From positions 1-64,000 of the forward strand of contig CANMKK010000029.1 in assembly GCA_947498455.1 (NCBI GenBank): DNA of 64,000 nucleotides, in the 5' to 3' direction. The translations under genes and the position numbers were made by a program. The stretch comes from an uncultured Aquimarina sp. (lineage in GTDB: Bacteria > Bacteroidota > Bacteroidia > Flavobacteriales > Flavobacteriaceae). Positions 53,312-61,754 of the stretch are shown piece by piece. Numbering within the stretch: position 1 is the first letter of the stretch; each line of letters starts with the position of its first letter. Under the pieces are notes generated by a model, which saw only the letters and a program-made list of their open reading frames with translations, was not told the DNA's origin and made no database searches.

Positions 53312-55225
53312 ATGAGTAATTATCACATAAAACACTTAGAGGAATATTTTCAGGTATATAGAAGATCAGTTCGTAATCCGGAACTATTTTGGGATGAAAT
53401 AGCTGAGGAACATTTTTTATGGAGAAAAAAATGGGATAAAGTACTTGATTGGGACTTTAGCAAACCAGAAATAAAATGGTTTGATGGAGCAAAACTAAAT
53501 ATTACAGAAAATTGTATTGACCGCCACTTATACATCCGTGGCGATAAAACCGCAATTTTATTCGAACCAAACAGTCCAGAGGAAGCGGCAGAACATATAA
53601 CGTATAAACAATTACATGAAAGAGTCTGTAAGTTTGCCAATGTTTTAAAAAGTAAAGGAATTAAAAAAGGAGATCGCGTATGTATCTACCTTCCTATGAT
53701 TCCGGAATTGGCAATATCCGTATTAGCTTGTGCACGTATAGGAGCAATTCATTCGGTAGTTTTTGCAGGATTTTCTGCAACAGCGCTAGCAACAAGGATA
53801 AATGATTGTGATGCCAAAATGGTAATTACATCAGATGGGTCGTACAGAGGAGCAAAAACTATTGACCTAAAAGGAATTGTAGATGAAGCTTTATTACAAT
53901 GTCCGGGAATAGAAAATGTATTAGTAGTAAAGAGAATTAATTCTGAGGTTACTATTAAAGAAGGTAGAGATCAATGGATTCAGCCACTATTAGATAAAGC
54001 GAGTAACGATTGCCCTCCTGAAATTATGGATGCAGAAGACCCTTTATTTATTTTGTATACATCGGGCTCTACAGGAAAACCAAAAGGTATGATGCATACT
54101 ACCGGCGGTTATATGGTATATACAGCCTATAGTTTTAAAAATGTTTTTCAATATAAAGAGAATGACGTGTATTGGTGTACCGCAGACATAGGATGGATAA
54201 CAGGGCATTCTTATATTGTATACGGTCCGTTAGCTAATGGAGCAACAACAGTTATGTTCGAGGGAGTACCATCATACCCGGATTACGGTCGTTTTTGGGA
54301 TATCGTACAGAAACATAAGGTTACACAATTTTATACAGCACCAACAGCTATAAGAGCATTAGCCAAAGAAAATTTAGATTATGTCACTAAATACGATTTG
54401 TCCAGCCTAAAAGTGTTAGGTACCGTAGGAGAGCCAATAAATGAAGAAGCATGGCACTGGTATAATGATCATGTAGGAGATAAAAAGTGTCCAATTGTAG
54501 ATACATGGTGGCAAACAGAAACAGGAGGGATTATGATTTCTCCAATTCCATTTGCTACACCAACTAAACCAACATATGCCACTCTACCCATGCCAGGAAT
54601 ACAACCGGCTTTAATGGATGAAAATGGTAATGAAATCAAAGGGAATCAGGTAGAAGGAAGATTATGCATAAAATATCCTTGGCCTTCAATGGCAAGAAGC
54701 ATTTGGGGAAATCACGAGCGATATAGAGATACGTACTTTACAGCATTTAAGGATTGTTACTTTACAGGTGATGGGGCACTTAGAGATGAGGTAGGATATT
54801 ATAGAATTACAGGTAGGGTAGATGATGTTATTATTGTTTCCGGTCATAATTTAGGAACCGCACCAATCGAAGATGCCATAAATGAACATCCAGCTGTAGC
54901 AGAATCTGCAATAGTAGGATTTCCGCACGATATCAAAGGAAATGCATTATATGGATATGTAATCCTAAAAGAAACCGGTGAGTCACGAGATAGAGAAAAT
55001 TTAGGAAGAGAAGTAAATCAACAGATTACAGATAAGATTGGCCCTATTGCTAAACTAGATAAGATACAGTTTGTATCAGGGCTTCCTAAAACTAGAAGTG
55101 GTAAAATCATGAGACGTATTTTAAGAAAAATAGCTTCTAATGACACCGATAATTTAGGAGATATAAGCACATTACTTAATCCAGAAGTTGTGCAGGAAAT
55201 TATGGAAGAAGCCTTAGTGAGTTGA
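53312..55225 (+). CDS. acs: Acetyl-CoA synthetase
   Basis: A 637-aa cytosolic AMP-forming acetate-CoA ligase. The ATP loop Y-T-S-G-S-T-G-K-P-K-G is near residue 250. W-W-Q-T-E-T-G-G is near 398. Y-R-I-T-G-R-V-D-D-V is near 498. The C-terminal catalytic lysine is in R-S-G-K-I-M-R-R near 598, the lysine normally acetylated to switch the enzyme off. Length is standard. With the upstream symporter pair it forms an acetate scavenging unit feeding the TCA and glyoxylate pathways. The start at 53312 fits the family N-terminus. Confidence 0.95.
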   Translation: MSNYHIKHLEEYFQVYRRSVRNPELFWDEIAEEHFLWRKKWDKVLDWDFSKPEIKWFDGAKLNITENCIDRHLYIRGDKTAILFEPNSPEEAAEHITYKQLHERVCKFANVLKSKGIKKGDRVCIYLPMIPELAISVLACARIGAIHSVVFAGFSATALATRINDCDAKMVITSDGSYRGAKTIDLKGIVDEALLQCPGIENVLVVKRINSEVTIKEGRDQWIQPLLDKASNDCPPEIMDAEDPLFILYTSGSTGKPKGMMHTTGGYMVYTAYSFKNVFQYKENDVYWCTADIGWITGHSYIVYGPLANGATTVMFEGVPSYPDYGRFWDIVQKHKVTQFYTAPTAIRALAKENLDYVTKYDLSSLKVLGTVGEPINEEAWHWYNDHVGDKKCPIVDTWWQTETGGIMISPIPFATPTKPTYATLPMPGIQPALMDENGNEIKGNQVEGRLCIKYPWPSMARSIWGNHERYRDTYFTAFKDCYFTGDGALRDEVGYYRITGRVDDVIIVSGHNLGTAPIEDAINEHPAVAESAIVGFPHDIKGNALYGYVILKETGESRDRENLGREVNQQITDKIGPIAKLDKIQFVSGLPKTRSGKIMRRILRKIASNDTDNLGDISTLLNPEVVQEIMEEALVS

Positions 55226-55229
55226 TGTT

Positions 55230-55571
55230 ATGTATATATTAGCGGTAATTACCCATTTGTCAATTGAGGCTCGTGAGACTGACCAATGGAATGAAGAAAG
55301 TGTATTTGAAAATCTAAATTGTGTTTCAGATTTTTTCAAGAATGGTTCAGTTGGTTATTCTCCAGATAAAAATGATTTTGACGGATTAGAACTCAGGACA
55401 TATAACTGGAAAGTATCTCTTTTAGATGTAAAGAAAGTTCAATCCAGTTTTTTCGAGAATGAAAACATTTTCCCAAAAGGTTCTGTGAAATTTGATAATG
55501 CTCTTTTAATGAAGGATATTGAACACGAATGGATTGGATTAGAAAAAATGAATACTACTAATATGCAATAA
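55230..55571 (+). CDS. Small protein of unknown function after acs
   Basis: A 113-aa soluble protein, start 4 nt after the acs stop, so almost certainly co-translated with it. It has a compact alpha/beta-looking sequence with no signal peptide and no recognised motif. The close coupling hints at a role linked to Acs control or acetate use, but nothing in the protein shows this. Confidence 0.65.
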   Translation: MYILAVITHLSIEARETDQWNEESVFENLNCVSDFFKNGSVGYSPDKNDFDGLELRTYNWKVSLLDVKKVQSSFFENENIFPKGSVKFDNALLMKDIEHEWIGLEKMNTTNMQ

Positions 55572-55763
55572 CTTGTGAGTATCAAAAAGTATACATTATA
55601 ATCAATGTTGAAATTAGGTTTCTATTTGTAGTATGTTAAAAGTCAAGATCGAGGTCTCAAAGGAAGTGAAAAATACCATCTCTTAGAATATAATACTTCA
55701 CTTTTATTTTTAAGGGGGGTCAAAGATTTTTGTGAAATAAAATCCCTTCCGAATAAAAGTCAA

Positions 55764-55797
55764 CCCCATCAGGTTTTCAAAATTTGATGGGTTTTAT
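55764..55797 (+). terminator. Terminator of the acs operon
   Basis: CCCATCA (55765-55771) pairs with TGATGGG (55785-55791), and a TTTT run follows. It is about 190 nt after the small post-acs gene, on the same strand. Confidence 0.6.
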
Positions 55798-55921
55798 AAT
55801 GAAGTGTTTTGTTGGTTAAGTAGATACTTCCTTAAGATCAGATGATGTTTCTGTGAAAAGAGACGATATTTCCGTAAGAAGAGACGATGTTTACCTTAGT
55901 AAGCAAGTATTTCTTAAGAAA

Positions 55922-55957
55922 ATACCTGACAGATTTTGTACCTGTCAGGTATTTTAA
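55922..55957 (-). terminator. Terminator of the DUF3857 pair
   Basis: ATACCTGACAG pairs with CTGTCAGGTAT around a 9-nt loop, followed on the minus strand by TTTTC. It lies just past the stop of the 728-aa DUF3857 protein. Confidence 0.7.
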
Positions 55958-55973
55958 TGTGATAATAATAATA

Positions 55974-58160
55974 TTACTTCTTTTTTAATAAGATTTTTTC
56001 TTGCGAAAACTGATAAGAAGCTTCTAAAAACTGAAGCATTTTGATCCAATTACCATTAGGTTCATAATTGTTTACATAATACTTATGTGTTTTTATGGTA
56101 AGTGTATTACCTTCTAATGTAGCCTCGCTAACAAAACCTCCGGTTTCGTTTTCTATTTTCATATTTAATTTGTCATACCCCGTTACTTCATAATCTTCAG
56201 GAATATTTACGATCATTTCATTAGCAAAAGATCTAGGATAAGGCATATGGATATCTTGTATTCTCTCTTTGTCTTTTTCATCAATAGCAATTTGTCCCCC
56301 TATGAATCTGCCTATTTCCAGAAGATAATTTTTTCCAGCCCTTTTTAAAAGATCATTATTTATGGTAAACTCTTCATTAAAACTTAAGACATCTTCAATA
56401 TTATATCTTCCAGTTTTAGTTACTTCAAACGAAAAGCCTTCAACTTCAATATCTAGTTCTTCTTCTAAATTTTTCTCATACCATTCTTTTTGCTTGGTTT
56501 CTATTTTTTCTTTAAAAGCTGGAAATTCTTTTTCATATTTGTTTTTATTTTTCTTTTTTTTCAGGCGGTCATATAATCGCTTCGTACCATATTTAGAATG
56601 ATCTTCGTCTATAAAATTCAAAGCATTTAATCGGTCATCAATTTCTTTTATTTTATTATGACCCTTATGCGCTGTGTTACGGTTTACTTGTATTGTTTGG
56701 AAATTTTCTAAAAAACTAATTTCATACTTTTGATAAGAATTATTTCGATTATAATCAGATACTGGAACGGTTACTTTTTTTATAGTTTCTAATCTATGTC
56801 CGTTCCCTGTTTCTAAACTGTAAGCTTCATTTCCTTCTAGATAGTAAGGGATGTAATTAAAGTTGGTATGATTCCCGAATTGTGTAACGTATAAAGGTTC
56901 TTCTTGATCAAGTTTTATTTTTAGTAATAATGTAATATCATCTGGAAATAACAGATCGTCAATTTTTCCTTGACTTCTTGGTATTGCCGCAATAAGCTCG
57001 AATGGAATATTTTCTTCTCTAAGAAAAGAAACATAATAATTGATGAATTTTAATTCGGTAGTAATATAATTAGGATGCGCATAGAATGAAAAAGGGCTAT
57101 CAACTGTAAGATTATTGTTGTATGCTATTGATGCTTCCATAAATTGATTAAGGTAGTATTGCCTCATGTAGTAATAGATTTCTTCTACCTTTTGTTTAGG
57201 TGAGAAATCTTTATCTTGTAAAAACCTGTCAGATCCTTTATACCCGTGATCGAAAACCGTTATAGCTCTATAATATTTTAATACTTCTTCATCATTAACT
57301 GTATGTTTGATTTCTGATTTTTCTTCACCAGTAAATGCTTTAGTGAGTTTATCTTTTTCTAATGAAACCTGAAATTTGATATAGGGATACGTCATTAATG
57401 GATATTCCCATAGGATAGGGTCTATTTTCTCCACATCTTTGATTTGGAAAGAATACTGTCTGTCTTTTCCTTTTTCGGAACTTACATCTTTTGCTTCTGG
57501 CGCTCCATTTTCAGTTTTAATACTGATATAAAAATCTTTTTTGGAGTGAATGTCTAACGTATAATCCATAATAGGATATTCTTCGTTGATTACATCTCTA
57601 ACAGAAGGAGCTTCTAAAACTCCAAATAGAGTTAGTCCTTCTTTATAGTATACACAATAATCCAGAATGTCTCCAACTTCTAAATCCGGAATTGCTAATT
57701 TACTTGTCTTGATAAATGGATGGGTTGATCCTCTTAATATACTTCTATAAGGCTCTGAAGTTTTTACTTTTTCATTTTCGACGTCAATTGTCTTTATCGA
57801 GCCATCAGGTTTGATTATTCGGATGATAAGTTGTTTATAATTTGAAAGGTTACCAAATTCTGAATATATATTAATAGCCGCTTGATCATTCAACTTTACA
57901 ATATTTCTGGAAATAATATGGATGTTTAATTTTCCTTTCCCTTTATAATAGTAATAGTCAATGTCTTTTAGAATAATGACAGCCGATTCATCTTTCCATT
58001 TTTCCGGAATCTCAGGTACTATGGCATAAGGATCATTCTCACCCCATACGTATGTTTCTAAACTCTTCATTTTTTTTGGCTGGGCTATGATACCAATAGC
58101 GTTACAGGCCAAAAACACAAAAACTATTTTTTTTACAATGTTTCCCAATTTATGTTTCAT
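55974..58160 (-). CDS. Secreted DUF3857/DUF3858-type protein
   Basis: A 728-aa protein with a signal peptide (residues 1-26, ending G-I-I-A-Q). The N-terminal half has the DUF3857 beta-sandwich pattern: I-I-L-K-D-I-D-Y-Y-Y-Y, then P-D-G-S-I-K-T-I-D and D-L-E-V-G-D-I-L-D-Y near 155. A central helical region follows in the transglutaminase position, but I see no Cys-His-Asp triad, so this half is probably non-catalytic. The C-terminus is beta-rich. It follows the catalytic paralog by 27 nt on the same strand. They may act together at the cell envelope. Confidence 0.75.
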   Translation of the reverse strand: MKHKLGNIVKKIVFVFLACNAIGIIAQPKKMKSLETYVWGENDPYAIVPEIPEKWKDESAVIILKDIDYYYYKGKGKLNIHIISRNIVKLNDQAAINIYSEFGNLSNYKQLIIRIIKPDGSIKTIDVENEKVKTSEPYRSILRGSTHPFIKTSKLAIPDLEVGDILDYCVYYKEGLTLFGVLEAPSVRDVINEEYPIMDYTLDIHSKKDFYISIKTENGAPEAKDVSSEKGKDRQYSFQIKDVEKIDPILWEYPLMTYPYIKFQVSLEKDKLTKAFTGEEKSEIKHTVNDEEVLKYYRAITVFDHGYKGSDRFLQDKDFSPKQKVEEIYYYMRQYYLNQFMEASIAYNNNLTVDSPFSFYAHPNYITTELKFINYYVSFLREENIPFELIAAIPRSQGKIDDLLFPDDITLLLKIKLDQEEPLYVTQFGNHTNFNYIPYYLEGNEAYSLETGNGHRLETIKKVTVPVSDYNRNNSYQKYEISFLENFQTIQVNRNTAHKGHNKIKEIDDRLNALNFIDEDHSKYGTKRLYDRLKKKKNKNKYEKEFPAFKEKIETKQKEWYEKNLEEELDIEVEGFSFEVTKTGRYNIEDVLSFNEEFTINNDLLKRAGKNYLLEIGRFIGGQIAIDEKDKERIQDIHMPYPRSFANEMIVNIPEDYEVTGYDKLNMKIENETGGFVSEATLEGNTLTIKTHKYYVNNYEPNGNWIKMLQFLEASYQFSQEKILLKKK

Positions 58161-58187
58161 TAATTCTAGTTGTTTAATACGTATTCC

Positions 58188-60107
58188 TTACTTTTTTGTC
58201 AAAATTATTTGTTGTTGGTATTGATCTTTTAGTTTTTTATAAAAGGATTGCCATTCCTTAAAAGTTGATTTTTTTATTTGAGCATTTGAGAAATTGATGG
58301 TTTTCTCATAAAGGATCTTACCTTCTTTTAAAGTATAATTAAACGAGATGTCAAAATCCTCATTCTTAACCGATAGGTTAGCGGGTAGCTCCTTTATAGT
58401 ATATCCTTCAGGGATTTTTAAGGTAGTAGTTGTTTTCTTGAAGGTTTTGTATGGAAATTGAAAAGCTGTCTTCCTTTTTTCGAAATCCAAATCCTTATAA
58501 CTTTTATAATAATCAATATCGATATACAGTTCATTTTCGAAGGCACTAATTGCGTTGTTCTGTGCTATGGTATAAGATAATTCGAGATCTCCATCCCTGT
58601 CTGAAATATCTGAAACATTAATATTACTAAGAAGTACATTTTTATCATTACTTTTTATATAATATTCCAAAACCTCTACTTTTTCATCTTTTTTTAGATT
58701 ATTTATATTGTAAAGAAAATTGGTTTTACTTTCTCCTTTATAAGTTCTCTTTACTGTTCCTTTCAGTTTTTCTCCCTCGACTTCTAATAAAGAGACTAAG
58801 TTTTCTTGATTGTCACTAGATGTACTAGAAGGAATACGATCTAAAATATAATCATCATCGTTTTCTATAAGTACTTGTTTGTTCTGTATCCTTTCAGCAT
58901 AATTACCTAAAGGGTTATATTTTTCTGTAGCATCCAGGAAGAATTTTTTATCGTCAATAAGTACTGTACATATCATATGATTATCTACAGCTATGGTAGG
59001 TAAGGAGTAGTCATAAGCAATTCTTTTTGTACCAATCCAAGTCAATCGGGCATCGAACCCAGCAATTTTTAGCATTTGTTTGGTAAGATTAGCCATCCCC
59101 TTGCAATCTCCGTATTTCTTTTTAAATACATTATGAGACTCATCAGGTTTAAAACCAGCAATACCATCTTCAAAAGCGATATACCTAATATTATCTTGTA
59201 CCCAATAGTATATCTTCTTTATTTTCTCTTCATCAGTAGTACAATTTTCAATAAGTGATCTTGTTTTTTCTTCTAAAATAGTAATATCATCCTCCATCTG
59301 AAGTACTAAAGAATGATACCAATCATATAAATCTTTGGTTTCATTAAGTAAGTTTTTTTTAACCCCTTTTTTAGTCTGAGATTTAGCTAGAAATAATAAA
59401 TGAGGTCTAAAATGTGTCGGTCCGGGACTATACTCTTCTTTTTTTACAGCCTCTATATTTTCTAGTGTATATGTATAGGAGGTTTCTCCTTTTTTAACTT
59501 GTGTAAAGTTGTTTTTTGAAATAGGAAAACCATCAAAATTTAGTTCCTTTATTTCTAAGTCTAACCAATCAGGTATATGAATGGTAATACTCTTCTGTAG
59601 TGTAGGATACACATTATCAAAATAGGCATTTACAAAATACTTTACATCCTTATAGGATTTGTCATATACTAAACTGTATTTATACCCTAGCAAGGGGAAA
59701 TTTAATACTGACCATTTTACTCTGGCATCGTTATAGAATAAATCATCAGAGCTATAGTAGTCATCTTTGAGGTAGAAAAAAGAGTTTTTGTAATTTCTGT
59801 ATTTTAATTCTGCATCTACAATTTCTGACTGATCGTCATAAAAGATATAAATTGGAATTTCGGTTCTGGATTTTAGATTGAGGTATGTTTTTATAGATCT
59901 ATAATTTGCCGTTACCAGTTTCGTTTTTTTATTATAATCAAAATTGATAACCAAAGAGTCTTTTAGAATGGCAATATCATCATCAGGATATGTTATCGCT
60001 AATTCTTTTGCAAGGGAAATATCTTCGGGAGTTGGGTCGTGTTTTTTTTGGGAAATACCAACAACATTTATAAATAAAAAAAATAGCGTTATGTATTTAT
60101 AAACCAT
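58188..60107 (-). CDS. Secreted DUF3857-transglutaminase protein
   Basis: 639 aa from ATG 60107, chosen because a clean signal peptide (V-Y-K-Y-I-T-L-F-F-L-F, ending G-I-S-Q) starts there; 21 open residues upstream lack this. Residues about 50-240 are the DUF3857 beta-sandwich. From about 270 to 390 a transglutaminase-like core has Y-G-D-C-K-G-M near 330 (nucleophile Cys), the D-N-H-M-I-C His segment near 377 and F-F-L-D-A-T near 390 (Asp). All three catalytic residues are present. Members are envelope proteins of unknown substrate. It is first in the two-gene unit. Confidence 0.82.
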   Translation of the reverse strand: MVYKYITLFFLFINVVGISQKKHDPTPEDISLAKELAITYPDDDIAILKDSLVINFDYNKKTKLVTANYRSIKTYLNLKSRTEIPIYIFYDDQSEIVDAELKYRNYKNSFFYLKDDYYSSDDLFYNDARVKWSVLNFPLLGYKYSLVYDKSYKDVKYFVNAYFDNVYPTLQKSITIHIPDWLDLEIKELNFDGFPISKNNFTQVKKGETSYTYTLENIEAVKKEEYSPGPTHFRPHLLFLAKSQTKKGVKKNLLNETKDLYDWYHSLVLQMEDDITILEEKTRSLIENCTTDEEKIKKIYYWVQDNIRYIAFEDGIAGFKPDESHNVFKKKYGDCKGMANLTKQMLKIAGFDARLTWIGTKRIAYDYSLPTIAVDNHMICTVLIDDKKFFLDATEKYNPLGNYAERIQNKQVLIENDDDYILDRIPSSTSSDNQENLVSLLEVEGEKLKGTVKRTYKGESKTNFLYNINNLKKDEKVEVLEYYIKSNDKNVLLSNINVSDISDRDGDLELSYTIAQNNAISAFENELYIDIDYYKSYKDLDFEKRKTAFQFPYKTFKKTTTTLKIPEGYTIKELPANLSVKNEDFDISFNYTLKEGKILYEKTINFSNAQIKKSTFKEWQSFYKKLKDQYQQQIILTKK

Positions 60108-60135
60108 ATAATTACTTTTTTGTTTTTTTGAAGCG

Positions 60136-60143
60136 CAAATATA
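60136..60143 (-). promoter_or_regulatory. -7 element of the DUF3857 pair
   Basis: TATATTTG on the minus strand, about 29 nt before the ATG at 60107, matches TAnnTTTG. A TTTTG lies 24 nt upstream, slightly further than usual. It sits directly behind the terminator of the previous gene and supports the chosen start. Confidence 0.5.
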
Positions 60144-60154
60144 TGATTCACAGT

Positions 60155-60190
60155 GAAAAAAAAGCCACAAAAAGTAATATTTTGTGGCTC
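60155..60190 (-). terminator. Terminator of the M42 peptidase gene
   Basis: AGCCACAAAA pairs with TTTTGTGGCT around a 7-nt loop, followed on the minus strand by eight T residues. It ends the peptidase transcript 24 nt after its stop. Confidence 0.9.
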
Positions 60191-60213
60191 TTGTATGGTT
60201 ATAAAGGTACTTT

Positions 60214-61302
60214 TTATTCGAAATAACTAAAAGTTTCTCCGGACTTTATATTCAGAAGGCTTTCATAAATTAATTTGATTACATTTTCTACATCATCTCT
60301 ATGTACCATCTCTACAGTTGTGTGCATATATCTAAGTGGTAAAGAAATTAATGCAGAAGCAACACCACCATTACTATAGGCAAAGGCATCAGTATCAGTG
60401 CCTGTCATGCGACTGGATGCCATTCTCTGAAATGGAATTTTTTTCTTTTCTGCTGTATCTATCAATAATTCTCTTAATTTATTTTGCACAGCTGGAGCAT
60501 ATGAAATAACAGGTCCATCACCAATTTTAGTTTCTCCTTGAGTTTTCTTTTCTATCATCGGAGTGGTAGTATCATGGCAAACATCTGTTACAATTGCAAC
60601 ATTTGGTTGTATGGTATGAGTGATCATTTCTGCTCCACGTAATCCTATTTCTTCTTGTACAGAATTGGTAATGTATAATCCAAAATCGAGTTGATCCTTA
60701 TTTTCTTTTATCAGGCGAGCAACTTCAGCAATCATAAAACCACCCATTCTATTGTCCAATGCTCGACATACAAATTTATCTTTATTCAGAACAAAAAATT
60801 CGTCAGGATAAGTAATAACACAACCAACATGAACTCCTAATTTCAGAACCTCTTCTTTGGTGTTACAACCTACATCAATACAAATGTTATCTAGTTTTGG
60901 AGCTTCTTCTTTAGCTCTATTTCGTGTGTGAATTGCTGGCCATCCAAAAACTCCTTGAACAATTCCTTTTTTTGTATGGATATTTACTCGCTTAGAAGTT
61001 GCTATCTGGTGATCGCTTCCTCCGTTTCTTATCACGTAGATAAGACCATTATCAGTAATGTAATTTACATACCACGAAATTTCATCTGCATGTCCTTCAA
61101 TAACTACCTTGTATTTCGCCTTAGGATTGATAACTCCAACAGCAGTTCCATATGTATCCGTGATAAATTCATCGACATATGGTTTTAGATAATCCATCCA
61201 TATTTTTTGCCCTTCCCATTCATATCCCGTAGGAGCAGCATTATTTAAGTATTTTTCTAAAAAAGTTAAAGACTTTTTATTTAATATGCTTTTAGTAGCC
61301 AT
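60214..61302 (-). CDS. M42-family aminopeptidase (glutamyl aminopeptidase type)
   Basis: A 362-aa cytosolic metallopeptidase of the M42 family, which removes N-terminal residues from peptides as dodecameric tetrahedra. Metal ligands are in E-G-H-A-D-E near 70 (His), C-R-A-L-D-N-R near 184 (Asp), Q-E-E-I-G-L-R-G near 217 (catalytic Glu and ligand) and V-T-D-V-C near 241 (Asp). R-Y-M-H-T-T-V-E near 327 carries the final His. All are present, and the length is normal. It may cleave peptides for nutrition. It is monocistronic. Confidence 0.9.
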   Translation of the reverse strand: MATKSILNKKSLTFLEKYLNNAAPTGYEWEGQKIWMDYLKPYVDEFITDTYGTAVGVINPKAKYKVVIEGHADEISWYVNYITDNGLIYVIRNGGSDHQIATSKRVNIHTKKGIVQGVFGWPAIHTRNRAKEEAPKLDNICIDVGCNTKEEVLKLGVHVGCVITYPDEFFVLNKDKFVCRALDNRMGGFMIAEVARLIKENKDQLDFGLYITNSVQEEIGLRGAEMITHTIQPNVAIVTDVCHDTTTPMIEKKTQGETKIGDGPVISYAPAVQNKLRELLIDTAEKKKIPFQRMASSRMTGTDTDAFAYSNGGVASALISLPLRYMHTTVEMVHRDDVENVIKLIYESLLNIKSGETFSYFE

Positions 61303-61683
61303 GTATAGTTTTGTTTTTTACGAAAATAGTAATAATCATATATATAATTAAATGCATTATAAGTTTTGAGAAATAATTTATAGCCTTTTTATGAATTTTT
61401 TTTAAGTAAATATGTAAAAGGATTTTGTCACGAATGTAATTGTAGAATAATACAAGTAATAAAAAATGAGGTGTTTAGGTATTGGGTAGTTTAAGAAGTT
61501 TGTTTATTACTGTAAATAATTAGTAAAAATAAGGGTTTAACGTATTTTTAAATATTATCATCGAATAGGAAATGTAATAAAAAAAAGGGCTATATTTATA
61601 ATATAATCATCAACATTGGAGAAGCAAGTTAGCAGGGCTTTTTTGTAAAACAAACAATATCAGTTTAATAAGTAGATAAGGTA
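61303..61683. other. Intergenic gap upstream of the SusC gene
   Basis: AT-rich stretch in front of the SusC gene and divergent from the M42 peptidase. I saw no other gene, hairpin or repeat with confidence. Confidence 0.4.
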
Positions 61684-61715
61684 TTGTTAGATTCGTTTTC
61701 TTGCATCTAGTTTTG
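61684..61715 (+). promoter_or_regulatory. Promoter of the SusC-like gene
   Basis: TTG (61684-61686), 21 nt, then TAGTTTTG (61708-61715), which fits TTG-N-TAnnTTTG. It leaves a leader of about 35 nt before the ATG at 61755. Confidence 0.5.
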
Positions 61716-61754
61716 TGATTATACCAAGCATTACGTATAATTTTATTTTTTTTT

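Larger units (their letters stand above)
55572..55973. other. Intergenic gap with terminators and short direct repeats
   Basis: The gap holds two terminator hairpins (listed separately) and a short degenerate tandem array at about 55840-55895, in which AGA(G/T)(A/G)CGAT(A/G)TTT-like units of about 21-22 bp recur three times. No gene seen. Confidence 0.45.
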
